From Adiantum capillus-veneris (Eukaryota; Streptophyta; Polypodiopsida; Polypodiales; Pteridaceae): a DNA stretch of 64,000 bases. Every line of letters starts with the position of its first letter. The stretch's first letter is position 1. A program made the translations under genes and the position numbers. The DNA lies in the NCBI GenBank assembly GCA_014529385.2, contig CM043944.1, positions 64,498,248 through 64,562,247 on the forward strand. Reading direction: 5' to 3'. The notes beneath the pieces are model-generated. The model was not told where the DNA came from. It made no database searches and saw nothing but the letters and a program-made list of their open reading frames with translations. Positions 43,798 to 54,980 of this stretch are shown here, piece by piece.

Positions 43798-46700
43798 ACG
43801 AGGATGTGGGACCGTCCAACCGAAACACCTATCTCTCAACGAGGGTCTTATGTCCTTGTAATCAATGCAAGCATGCTCTGCGACGGACAAGAAGTGTTTC
43901 TTTGCAGCACGTTCGCGAAATTGGCGAGTTCGATCCATCTGTTATAGATCGAGTTGTTGCCAATTATAACTCGTCAGACTCTGACGCTGGCCAACAAGCA
44001 GCAATCTTGCAACCCAATGGACGTGTTCGCAGGCGCTTTGGTCAAGCAGCATATGTGAGGCCACAAGATGTAGCCTCTGATAGCTCGGGGGATGATCATG
44101 CAGAGCACATTCCCAACGAGGCAATGTTTGAGCCCGAGATTGATGAAACGATCGAGACGATCATGGATTCAGAAAGGCTTATCTATGATGATATGAAAAG
44201 TGAAGCCGATACGCCATTGTATAATGGAGCACGTATGTCTAGATTGAAAGCACTCCTGGTTCTTCTCAACATGCAGGCAAAGTTTGGATGGAGTGACACT
44301 AGCGTCATAGCGCTTTTCAGGTAATCTATTACAATTAGTTTACTTTAATAAAACTCTAAATGTATAATGATCTGATAGATTTTTACAGGACTGTATCGTA
44401 TTTTTATGTTGTGTAGATTGCTTAAAGAGCACATACTACCAGCTGACAATGTGATGCCAGATTCCCGAGATGAAGCAAGAAAGATTTTGTGAAACTTGGG
44501 GATGGATTACAATTCTATCCACGCTTGTCCTAATGACTGCATTCTTTTCAGAGGGGAATACATAGACATGGAGAAGTGTCCAAAATGTGATTCCGAAAGA
44601 TATCGAGTAGATCTCCACGGGACAAAAATTCCACAAAAGGTGTTGCGACATTTTCCTCTGCTTCCTCGCATCAAGCATTTCTTCGAATGTAAGTCCATGG
44701 CCGCCCTAGCATCATGGCATGAGGAGAATAAATCTTCGGATGGTGTGCTACGAATTCCTACAGATTGCGTAGCCTGGAAACATATAGATGGAACATGGTC
44801 GGATTTTGCCAGGGAAGCTCAAAATTTGCGCTTAGGCCTGGCTATGGATGGCGTAAATCCATTTGGTCAAAGATCAACATCTTACAGTGTATGGCCCGTT
44901 GTCATCGTCAACTACAACATTCCCCCGTGGTTGACTACGAAGAAGGGGCACCTATGGCTAAGCTTGATTGTGCCAGGGCCATATAAAGTGGAGAATATGG
45001 ATGTGTATCTTCGTCCACTATTGGAAGAGCTACAACAATTGTGGATTGGCATAGAGGTGGTGGATATGAGCCGACACATAGGACGACGGAATGCTTTGAT
45101 CAGAGGCATTCTAATGTGGACCATGCATGACTATCCCGGGCTAACAGAATGCTCAGGTGATCTATTGACACTCCTCACTCAGACATTGTAAATCTTGTTT
45201 TTTCCCATAGTTGATCTATTATCATGTGTATACATGCAAGGCTTCAAACAAGCGGATACAGAGCATGTGTCACATGTGGACCTAGACTGAATGCACGTAG
45301 GGCGCCCTCACTGAAGAAGCAAATCTACGAAGGTCATCAAGCATATCTTCCAGAGAATCATGTGTTACGCGACGGCTTTTTGGGAAGAGAGCCACCAAGG
45401 ATGTCTGCACAAGCATGGTTAGAGCAGAAGGAGATGTGCGATGACGGATTGCCTCCAGGGATGAAGAGACTATCTCTATGGTACGAGTTACCATACTGTC
45501 CCCGACTCATGATCAATCACTTGCTCGATCCAATGCACATATTCAAGAATGTGGGTAATCTACTATGGGACCATCTAACCGGCAAGAAAGATACTTTGGG
45601 AGCCAGAGTTGACCTTAGAAATGTGGATCGTATGGAGCAATATTGGCCGCAAACAGCGTCTGATGGATCGATAAAACTCCCTAAAGCACCATGGATTTTC
45701 ACAGGAGCCCAAGAACGCAAAGTAAAAGAGACCATTCGATCTTTGCGGACCCCCACTGGCGTAATGCACTCGCTCCGAATGTGTTTTACTAAAGAAGGAA
45801 AGCTTACCGGTTTGAAGTCACACGATTGGCATAAAATGTGTCAGGTACGTTCATAGTGGACTTTAATATCATTGCATAAAATGTGGACTTTAATATCATT
45901 GCTGCAAATACTTTACAGTTTATTTTACCGGTTGCCATTGAGGGATGTTTGTCTCTCGACATCCGTAACACAATCTACAAACTTGCAAAGCTGGTGCAAT
46001 GGATCTCACAAAAGGAGATCAACGTAGACTCCATACCATTCGCCAAACTAAATGCTGTGGAGCTTGTGTGCATGTTTGAGAAACATTTTCCTACTACCAT
46101 GCTAACCATTCAGGTGCATCTTCTTGTTCACATAGTTGATGAGGTGGAAATAGCTGGCACAGTTCATTCAAGATGGATGCTCTTCTTAGAACGTTTCATG
46201 AAAACGCTTAAGGGATATGTGCGTCAAAAGGCACGTCCGGAGGGTAGCATGGCAGAAGGTTGGTTGGTATCAGAGTCCCTAGTGTACATTGGAGAGTGGC
46301 TAGACGGATTTGATAAAGCCTGGGACACGCTATGGCGAACCATAGATGATGAGCGCATATCTGGGATTGTCATGTGCAATCTCGGTGTTGAGAAGAAGAT
46401 GACGGAAGATCTAGAGGCTAAAATCAACCGATTTTGCATGCTTCACAATCCAGTGATGCAAAAGTGGATTTCACAATATGAGGATGCAAAGCAAGAGCGA
46501 CAAAGGGCACGAATCGAGTGGAGACGGGGAAGACGACCACCGATGCACTATCCGACGGGTCTAGAGAGCCTACCAACATTCATGAGCTTAAGATGGTTGC
46601 ACAACCAATTGAAAAGCGCACAACAATGCGGTGACGAAGTGACTGAGGAAGAGTGGGAGTACTCTCGGGGTTGCGCGACCAAGGTAAGTTTGCAATGTAC

Positions 46701-47519
46701 GACTAGCTTATAGTGACTTTATTTCTAAATGTTTGAACGGCCACTCATAATCTTTGTTCGTTGTAGTATAAGTCATACACAGCAGCATGGTGTAAAGGTC
46801 GACATTTTAGGGTGGAACGGATCGACAAAAAGCGTTTTACTCAAGATAGTGGAATCATGGCAAAATTTGAACAGTCTAGTCGACGACGTTCCTCTGATGC
46901 AGATCCTGTGGTGGCGGAAATCACTTTCTTCGGCACGCTACAAGAGATTTTGAGGATCGATTACAGAGGATTTTTTGTCGACTTGTTCGACGTGCAATGG
47001 TTCAAGATAATCATGGAGAGTCGCAACGCTACTGTGCGTAGAGGAGAGTCTGGTTTTCTTGAGGTGGATTCTACTAAGAAATGGACTGACCTAAGAGACA
47101 CTTTCGTACTACCCGAGCATTGTGAACAAGTAAGTATGTAAATAGTTAACATCCCCCTTTTACAAGTTATGTGCTTGAAAGCTCTCATGTAAGTTATGTG
47201 GCTCTGGTAGGCAATATTTCATCCTACAAAGTCTACATCAAACTAGTAGTACGTCATAGAGGTAGCCCCTCGTAGTGCAAGGACGTATGAAGGCTACCAT
47301 GTGCCAATCACAACGGCATCAATGGAGGAGATCAGAGAAGATTCTCAATCAGAAGCCGCTGTGGTGGTGCCAGAGGAGCATCAAGATGCTACTACTCTAT
47401 ATGGGGTGCATGCAGAGGAGCTACAAAATGAAATAGAGGATATGTTTTTAAACGGAGAGATCTATATAGATATAGGAAGTTATGCTGAGTTATGCGAGGA
47501 TGAGAGAGAGATCTCTTAA
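43798..47519 (+). pseudogene. TNP2-type CACTA transposase gene (TNPD-like), multi-exon, three stops
   Basis: I start it at the ATG at 43798 (MSSDEDVGPS). Domains in order are a transposase-associated zinc-finger-like part (CPCNQCKHALRR, then HV), LLNMQAKFGWSD, and the TNP2 catalytic region (IHACPNDCILFRGEY, KCPKC, PPWLTTKKGHLWLSLIVPG, LLDPMHIFKNVGNLLWDHL). DUF4218 follows (MLFLERFMKTLKGYV, KARPEGSMAEGW), and then DUF4216 (ADPVVAEITFFGTLQEI). Introns with clean GT-AG ends that join in phase are 44321-44416, 45845-45918, 46684-46766 and 47130-47210. A further one lies within about 45157-45240 but I could not fix its acceptor. Stops are TGA at 44490-44492 and TAG-TAG at 47244-47249. The protein would cut and join the element ends. 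With these stops it is probably non-functional. Confidence 0.9.
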
Positions 47520-47791
47520 AGCCACAAATATTGTATTTGAACAATTTTGCTCCGTGTTGTAAAAGCTCTGGCTCTCTAAGTACCTTCCATGGTGTATAAC
47601 GTTCTTTTCTACTCGCGCTCACATCTTTTGATTGAAAATTCTGATTTTTCGACTTGCCTCTTCTATCACTCAATTCATTGCGTCATTGTATTTATATGTG
47701 TTATTACGTCATTGTATTTAATGGTCTTTGCGTCATTGTCTACTCTATTCATTCAATATTAAGTTTAAATATTCATGTGTTTAATGCACGT

Positions 47792-49101
47792 ATGGATGAT
47801 GAGGAGTTTCTTTCTTCTTTGTCACCGCAGCAGAGACAGTGGTACGTGGAGCGTCATCGCTCTGGCGCATCATCGCGCGTTCCTACTCCATCTACATCTC
47901 CCTCTCTTTCGGAGCATTCGGCGCGCTCCGAAGCTTCGGTGTCGACGAGACGATCTTCACACTCGTCTAGACACCGACGCTCTAGTGGTGGCGGTGGCGG
48001 TTGTTGTGGGGATACCACCGCCGATGCCTCCACAACGCCTCGTGTTCGACGAGGCTGTTTACCCTCCCCTTCTTTGCCCGCCCCCACACCAGCCAGAGCA
48101 TCACCATCTACGCCAGGTTTTGCGCGGCTGACTGTTCCTAGCAGCTACACACCTCTACCTACTCCGCCAGGAGCCACCCCACTCGACACTCCTCGCTTCG
48201 GGGCCCAGACGCCGGTGGAGACACCTGAGGTCCGTACCCCCATCGACACGCCGCTAGAGACCCTTGCCGGGACACCCAGGTTCACGCGTCATCGGCCAGA
48301 GGGCTTGCCTTACTCTGTCGACTTCAGCGGCGGCATCATCATGGATGATGACGGCAAGAAGGTGATCTCGCGCATGCGTGGTCTTTGCTCTCAGCTGTTT
48401 AGACACTACATACTAAACAAATGGAGTGAAGTACCAAGTGATTTAAAAGCTAGAGTCATCAGCATACTTCATGATGAGTTTCCCGTTCCAACACGGGATC
48501 AGCGCTTCAATGAAGACCTGATGAAGATTCGAATGCGCGAATACTACAAACACAAGCGTTCCGAAGTGCAAAAAGAAATCAAGCATGGGTGGAACAGGCC
48601 AGATTGGCTGGCCAAAGAAGATTGGAAGAATGCGAAGAAAGCAGCGCGCGAGAATCCCGACAAGTGGAAGCAACAAAAGGATGCAGCCAGAGCGCGAGTA
48701 GAGGTAGGGAGCTCGCACCACTTGGGGAGCGGTGGATGGGCATCATTTGAGGCCGATTATGTAAGTGTTTTCGCATTGCTCTTTATGTTCGATAGTTTAG
48801 GGTTTATGAGTTTTTTAATTCTAACATAATGAAATCTTTGTATGTTTTGACAGTGGTCGATGACAGGACGTGATCCCACACCGTACGAGCGCGAGTACGC
48901 AGGCAGGAAGGGCTTAAACACCCTGATGGAAATTCTCAGTTCTCGCAGCGGCATGGTTAGTATTAGGGTTTACTCTTTTCTATTTGTTGTATTGTTTTAT
49001 AAATGTCGTTATATGTTTATACTTACTGAAAGCTGTCTTATTGTCTTTTTTTGCAGAATCCGACAGATACGCCGCTTGGACGCGATGAGACGTCTGACTA
49101 G
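47792..49101 (+). CDS. second CACTA gene, plant En/Spm transposase_24-type protein, apparently intact
   Basis: Exons are 47792-48760, 48854-48955 and 49057-49101, with GT-AG introns (gtaagt...gacag, gttagt...tgcag). They join without a shift to 371 codons ending in TAG at 49099-49101. The start is MDDEEFLSSLSPQQRQW. Residues about 25-170 are low-complexity serine/proline/threonine-rich with arginine clusters and a glycine run. After that comes the conserved C-terminal domain: NKWSEVPSDLKARVISIL, MREYYKHKRSEV, RPDWLAKEDWKNAKKAA, and GSGGWASFEADYWSM. This matches the plant transposase family found beside TNP2 genes, thought to bind subterminal repeats as TNPA does. No damage was seen, unlike the neighbouring transposase. 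Function is inferred from family and position. Confidence 0.85.
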
Positions 49102-49479
49102 ACGACGTCAGTTTAGCCGTAGCTAGATAGCATTAGTTTAGGGTTTCTCATAGCTTATGTATCATGAGACGGATTTTATACGTCTTTTTGAACCATGTAT
49201 ATTATTACATTTGTCACCGCAGTTCATTTTGCCAATCAATTCTTTATGCCTATGATGTTGTACAATTGTCATTATTACATTTGCCAATCAATTCATTTTG
49301 CCTATGATGTGTACAATTGTCAATTTTACGCTTGTCAATTTTGCAAACAATGCGTCTTGTGGGTGACTATTTTGGGTCTATTATCTACCCTTGCACTTTT
49401 TTTAAAAAGTGAATCAAGTACAATATGGTTGATGGGTGGCAGGGCATTCAATGCCCTATCACCAAAAAAAAATTCTCTC
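49102..49479. other. 3' flank of the second CACTA gene
   Basis: AT-rich and without a gene. Contains two copies of a tacaattgtcattattac-like stretch. Confidence 0.5.
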
Positions 49480-49715
49480 GGGCATCGCTATAACCGTCGC
49501 TATTTATGGCTCTGTAGCGTCGCTATAGAATTCTGTGTAAACGTCGCTATGAGCGTCGCTATATAGCGACGGTTATAGCGACGCATATAGCGATGCCTAT
49601 AGCGACGCTCTCGTAGCGACGCTATTAGGGACGGTTTTAGCGACGCCGGGGTTATAAAACCCCAGTGTATTTTCGTCGCTAATAGCGTCACAAGAGCACA
49701 CAACCTCTTGTAGTG
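49480..49715. repeat. right subterminal repeats of the CACTA element
   Basis: A dense series of cgtcgctat and agcgacgc motifs in both orientations from about 49483 to 49690, then the terminal CCTCTTGTAGTG. Confidence 0.92.
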
Positions 49716-50149
49716 CCTCTCCAACATGAGGATGCTATCCTAGGGCACCATGGTTTGATCGCATGGCTGCCAATATGAAGTTCCTTGAAAGGAGAATTTA
49801 CTTTACTTGCAGGGGAAAGAACATGTATATAGATGCTAGTGAGCGTGTTCACACTATTCCACTTGTAAATTCTCCTGCTTTTGATAAGTCAATGAAGAGC
49901 TCAGTTTCTGCGTACATGATTTTCATCAAAGAGTCTCTAAAAGATCCTAATGTTTCATCAAAAGTAAATGGTAGGAATCAAGAAGAGTTAAACTTGTCTA
50001 ATTTTATAAAAGGATTCCAAGAGGTGTTCATCGATGATATCCCTATGGACTTACCTCCAAAACGAGGGGATGATGACCATCGCATTGAGCTCCTTCCTGG
50101 AAGCTCACCGCCTAACAAGCCTCCTTATCGAGTCTCACAAGCTCAATAA
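49716..50149 (+). pseudogene. protease C-terminal half and linker of element A
   Basis: Right after the CACTA end the codons give LQHEDAILGH, continuing the protease from 40325. A one-base shift then leads to WFDRMAANMKFLERRIYF. This is the ILG.PWL..... closing region of a chromovirus protease. The linker (FIKGFQEVFIDDIPMDLPPKRG) and [22 protein letters not shown] form the usual approach to the reverse transcriptase, and the frame stops at 50147-50149. Confidence 0.88.
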
Positions 50150-51246
50150 GAGGAGATCATGAAGCAAGTCCAGGAATTGGTAGACAAAGGGATGTGAGGC
50201 CTACTTCCTCTCCCTTTTGTTCTCCAGTTCTTTTAGTGCAAAAGAAAGATGGTACATACCGTTTGTGTGTGGACTATTGAGCACTAAACCATATCACTAT
50301 CAAAAACAGATTTCATATGCCTCGAGTAGAAGATGTGTTTGATAATCTACAAGGCTCTACCTACTTCAGTAGGATTGACCTTAAAAGTGGCTATCATCAA
50401 ATAAGGTTAGTGGATGAAGATATCCTAAAGACCGCGTTTTGCACAATGTTTGGTCTTTATGAATATCTAGCCATGCCTTTTGGTTTGATTAATGCACCAG
50501 CTACGTTCAATTGTCTAATGGAGAAAAAATTTATACCTTATCGTAAATTCACCGGAGTGTTTTTTGATGATATCATCATCTACTCCAAGTCTTTGGAGGA
50601 ACATAAGCAACATCTCCAAGTGATTTTTCAAGCATTGAGGGAGAATAAGTTTTTTCTCAACCAAAAGAAAAGTGAATTCTTCCTTCAAGAGATTCAATAC
50701 TTAGGTCATATTATCTCTCAAGATGGTATCTGTCTGGATCCATCAAAGTTAGAGGTAATAAAAGCATGGACTAACCCAAGGAATCTACATGAGCTAAGAA
50801 GCTTTATTGGTATGTGCGCATACTATAGACGCTTCATAGCAAACTTTTCCCAAATAGCAGAATCACTACATGACTTAACTAAGAAGAACGTTAAGTATGT
50901 ATGGACTGCTAAGGAGCAAAATGCTTTTGACAAACTCAAGGAGAAGCTCACCTCTCAACCAGTCCTCATGCTTCACGATCTCTCAAAGCCATTTGAGGTC
51001 CAATGTGATGCTTGTGGTGATTGCCTTGGAGCAGTTTTGCTTCAAGAAGGGCATGCCATCGCATATAAGAGCCGAAGGCTCATTACGGATGAACGAGTCT
51101 TGGGCATTTATGAGAAAGAGATTTTAGCTACTCTACATGCCCTAGACACATGGAAGCACTACCTATTGGGGACTCCAATTATCCTACGAACCAACCACCA
51201 AAGTCTCAAGTATTTCATGACGCAAACCAAGCTGTCCGACAAATAA
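50150..51246 (+). pseudogene. reverse transcriptase and RNase H of element A (chromovirus type)
   Basis: The N-terminal part has a stop and a shift (near 50196 and 50276-50281) around [19 protein letters not shown]. From 50317 the frame is open for 309 codons: RIDLKSGYHQIR (first catalytic aspartate at about residue 21), AMPFGLINAPATFN, and FFDDIIIYSKS (residues 82-90, the YxDD box as FFDD). YLGHIISQDGI follows, then FIGMCAYYRRFIANF. RNase H begins QCDACGDCLGAVLLQEG and runs to LRTNHQSLKYF, where threonine-asparagine-histidine stands for the usual T-D-H, so one catalytic position is lost. It is the best-preserved polymerase in the window. Confidence 0.93.
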
Positions 51247-52525
51247 ATGAGGTGTGCAAATTTTCTTTCGCAATTTAATTTTCATATTGCTCACATTGCT
51301 GGTAAGTACAATCAACTGGCTGATGCACTTTCACAACGACCAAAAGTTAATGCAGTGTCTATAGCTACTCACAATGATCTATCCTCTATGGTAGATGAGT
51401 ATGCTACTGACCCTGATTTTAGAGACATAATGTCTGCCCTTGTTTTGGGGAAGAAAGAGAAACCATTTACCTTGCAGGATAGTTATCTTCTGCATGGCAA
51501 TAGGCTATGTGTTACCTATTCCCTCCGTGAGAAAGTTATGTATGAATCCGATGCTCCTCCCTATGCGGGGCATAGAGGTATTCAACCTACTCTTCAGGGA
51601 GTAGAGACGTATTTCTATTGGCCTACCATGAAAGTGGGCATCCAAGAGTATGTTTCAAAATACGTAGTATGTCAAAAGACCAAATATGATAGAGGGAAGC
51701 AACCTGGATTACTGCAGCCATTGCCTATCCCAAAATCACCATGGGAGAGTATATCCATGGATTTCATCTTTAGATTACCCAAGTCTATCCATGGGAATAC
51801 GGGAATATGGGACAATAGTCAACAGGTTTAAAAAACAATCACACTTTATTCCTATCAAAAAGACTATTAAGGCACACCAAGTGGAACTCTCTTTATATCT
51901 TAGATTTTCAAGCACCATGGATTACCCACATCCATCGTGTCAGATAGAGATCCTAAAATAACCAGTAATTTTTGGAAGGGTATCTTTGAAAATCTAGGAA
52001 CAAGATTGAATTTCTCTTCGGCATATCACCCACAAACGGATGGCCAAAGTGAGATAGCTAACCTTACGATACTTGATCTACTCAAGACTTATGTTACCGA
52101 AGTAGATCAACGCTCACAATGACAAAAATACTTACCTCTTGTAGAGTATGCTTACAATAATACTGTGCATACTTCTACGAGAAAAGCACCATTTCACATC
52201 ATTGAGGGAAGACCTAAAAGTCCCTTGCTACTCAAAGTACATGGAAAGATCTTCGCCGCCGATGCGTATAGCCGTGACCTACAAGAATCTTTTCAAAAGA
52301 TTAAGTAGGCTATATCCATCTCTCAACAACGGCAAAAAGCTGCTGCTGACAAGCACAGAAGGGCCTTAACATTCAAAGAAAATGATTGGGTCTTGCTTAA
52401 GTTTCCTAAGTCTTGATTAAGGCAAACGACGGACAAAAATCCTATGGGCCATCAAAAGTATTATGCTAAACTAGCAAAAAGATACTATGGTCCTTTTCAA
52501 ATTTTGAAGCCCATCAATGAGACGG
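51247..52525 (+). pseudogene. integrase of element A, truncated by a B LTR
   Basis: Starts with the RNase H-integrase tether (AGKYNQLADALSQRP). The zinc finger is AGHRGIQPT plus YVVCQKTKY. The core first aspartate is in ISMDFIFRLP. A frame change near 51815-51930 follows, and the core resumes with SIVSDRDPKITSNFW (second aspartate) and YHPQTDGQSE (glutamate). After stops at 52120-52122 and 52306-52308 come YLPLVEYAYNNTVH, KAPFHIIEGRP and NDWVLLKFPKS. It ends KRYYGPFQILKPINET, where the B LTR begins at 52526. The next expected strand (YKLxLP) is not here; it is on the minus strand at 23563. Confidence 0.9.
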
Positions 52526-53625
52526 TGTGAGTGGGATTGAAACACACAGAACGCCTCTATAATGACCCGGCGCGCACTCTTGGAATGATATACACACATA
52601 CTATAGGGCACCACTCGGCTTACACAACCCTCTTGGCCGAGACAAGGAACACACCGATGGAGTGAGAGGAGAGAGACTATCCGTTTACCCACTCCACACA
52701 GAGAGAGAGACACACACACACACACCCAAAAACTCAGCTCAAAAGAGAAGAATTTTTTATGTTTAGATACAATAGAGTTTGGGCCAACACCAATGGAGCA
52801 AATAGCTCACACAATATGGGTAAAATGTACCAGATACAATCACAAATTGGAGCAGAAGCTTCGCTCATAGGAGAAACTTACACAGCCAAAACAGCAAAAA
52901 ACGAGTGAGTAATTTGGCAAAATGGAGAGCGCCATCGCATCCAGAACGGTCCAAAACCCCAGTCTAAAATGTCAAAGTGCTCAAATCCGACCTCGGATGA
53001 GTAGTTTACGGCCAAAACATGCTCCAAAAACCCCAAAAACACAGTTGCGGCTGTTCCACCTCTTCTCTCCACTCTTTTTCTGGTCTTCTCTCTATTTTTT
53101 CAGTTCCCACACGCGGACCCCGAAGAGGCCAAAAACTGACCTTGCAGTGCATAGTTGTCACCTTTTTGCATCCATCCGCACACCTGGCACTCAACTTTTT
53201 TCAATAATTCATCCCGCCACCACGTGAGGTGGCCCCAAAATATGGTCCTCATGATGACCTTTTTGCATAATTATCACAAGGAAACATCCACGTTGTGTCT
53301 GTACTCGTCCACGTGCAAGTATTGACCCCATTCAACCCCTTGACGCCACTAGATGACATCTCACGCACCTGCTTACCCCATGTCGTCGGCCCGCGGATAG
53401 CTTCCTCGAGAAGTTTTACGCGCTACCAACTCCTCATTATTGTAGAAAAAACACAATGGTACTGGTGATAGTGAAAAACGATGCACTATGTACACCCTGT
53501 CCTACTTGTACACATGTGGGCCCCACGTAACCACCTGGCTATGGAAAATGGGAAATCCTTTATTCAATGCACCATGCATGTGTATGTACATATGCACAAT
53601 CCCTTGATCCAAAAAACTCCTGACA
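52526..53625 (-). mobile_element. LTR of family B, copy 2 (inverted)
   Basis: This is the reverse complement of 23564-24642 over its whole length. The plus strand begins TGTGAGTGGGATTG (the LTR 3' end) and finishes at CTCCTGACA (53625), the inverted TGTCAGGAG start. Landmarks match in inverted order: ggcgttctgtgtgttt, agtgtgttccctgtctcagc, ccaggtggttacgtgg. It is about 1,100 bp against 1,079 bp. The main length difference is a shorter CT/GT tract here and an extra ~50 bp near 53045-53110. Confidence 0.9.
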
Positions 53626-54184
53626 CAATTTGCCCATCCCCTAGCCTGCTAGATCATTCATGATCAGCAGCAGCAAAAAGAGATATGAGACTCGTCTCAT
53701 CACAAGTCTCCTCATCCCTCACAGACCTTACTTGTTCTGCAGACAGCTCATCTTGCTCCACCATCATTAACCTCGCATGATATAACGTAGAGAATAGGAA
53801 ACTCATAGTAGGTGACGATTTTTTACATGATGAATTGCCTTACCAAGTGGCCATGCATGCATTTTAAGTAGATATGCCCCATAAATGTATTGACAACATT
53901 GGGTATGTTTTTTCCTCTAGTGCACCATTAAAGGGATGTCGCCCCACAATTAGCCAAAATAATTTTACTTGGAAAGTGGCATTGTTATGGGACTTGAATT
54001 AAACTTGTGTATAATTTGAAAGTCCACGATTACAATTGACGACAAGGGTAAAAGCTTCTAGCTCAAGATGGATTTGAGGAATCAATAGTATTAGGAGCAA
54101 AGCTTGAACTGAAAGTTATTGATTTGCTTCATGTAGCTTTGAAGGGCTCAATTGGGGTTGATCTGAACACAATTGTAGAAGCTA
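53626..54184. other. no gene recognised
   Basis: Sequence flanking the B LTR. If copy 2 belonged to an internal B region here, pol sequence on the minus strand would be expected; none is seen. Confidence 0.5.
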
Positions 54185-54485
54185 GAGCCTATAACACAAA
54201 GATTAGCCACATATGAGTTGGAAAACTAGAGAACAGACAAACCCATAAGTACATGTAGAAACGCTCTTCTATCATTCATGGCCTACATAAAGCCTATAGA
54301 GCCTATAACACAAAGATTAGCCACATACGAGTTGGAAAACTAGAGAACAGAGACAATTGTAGAAGCTAGAGCCTATAACACAAAGATTAGCCACATACGA
54401 GTTGGAAAACTAGAGAACAGACAAACCCATCAGTACATGTAGAAACTCTCTTCTATCATTCATGGCCTACATAAAGCCTTAGTAA
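54185..54485. repeat. composite tandem repeat, three copies of a ~54-bp core
   Basis: The core starting gagcctataacacaaagatt occurs at 54185, 54299 and 54369. A longer unit of about 184 bp (core plus acaaaccca...gcctacataaagcc) is present at the outer copies. The middle copy is nested inside. Confidence 0.9.
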
Positions 54486-54660
54486 AGCATGCTACTCTTT
54501 GGGAGCAATTGCAAACTATTGGATAAAGCTTACTGATGGTGCGACATGGCAGGCTAATGATGGCAAACCTTTTTTTTTATAATAGAGACGTTTGACTAAG
54601 GATTATATTAAGTATGTGTACATTGTAGGCCGTAGGTTGCCTTGGACACTAAGTCTCGCG

Positions 54661-54980
54661 GGGTCTTTAATGAAGACCCTGTCATGGGATCTACAACCAG
54701 GAGCTATGCACGTGGATCTCGAGGAGATCTAATGTCAAACAAAAAATTGGCATGGCGTGTCACCCACTAGATCTGAACCCTGGTGTGCATTGTGGAAGCT
54801 TAATGCCTTAGCTATGTGCACGTGTGGCTTTTGGTGTCTCCAATGTGCAAACATTAACATATAAAGTGACCTTTGCCAGGCAAAAGTAAACTACGATTAA
54901 AAAAAATAAACTCCAAAACGCTCGACTAAAATTCGACGGCCATGCAAGTGGTCACCATGATGGGGTCTTCATTAAAGACC
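54661..54980 (-). mobile_element. SINE-like unit between short inverted repeats
   Basis: gggtctttaatgaagaccc (54661-54679) and ggggtcttcattaaagacc (54962-54980) are inverted copies, extending inward to about 26 bp with few mismatches. Between them, on the minus strand, tagctaaggcattaagc (54798-54814) fits an A box and gggttcagatct (54769-54780) a B box. Whether this is one element or a SINE next to a chance palindrome cannot be settled by eye. Confidence 0.5.

Larger units (their letters stand above)
40326..49715 (+). mobile_element. complete CACTA (En/Spm) DNA transposon, 9,390 bp
   Basis: Left end CACTACAAGAGG at 40326 and right end CCTCTTGTAGTG at 49715 are perfect 12-bp terminal inverted repeats. 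The host bases CCT flank both sides (40323-40325 and 49716-49718), the 3-bp target duplication expected for this superfamily. Subterminal regions are packed with agcgacgc/gcgtcgct repeats. Inside are a TNP2-type transposase gene (damaged), a second gene of the plant En/Spm transposase_24 type (apparently intact), a captured HIPP fragment, a tRNA-like piece and a nested TTAA-flanked element. It sits in the protease gene of element A. Confidence 0.95.

Noticed and set aside
44490-44492. TGA in the transposase read as a recoding signal
   Set aside because: No selenocysteine system is expected in land plants, and two further TAG stops in the last exon show ordinary decay.
53626-54184. Internal region of a B element beyond LTR copy 2
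   Set aside because: If copy 2 were the 3' LTR of an intact B copy, a polypurine tract and integrase should lie here on the minus strand. Neither is convincing, so it is treated as flank.
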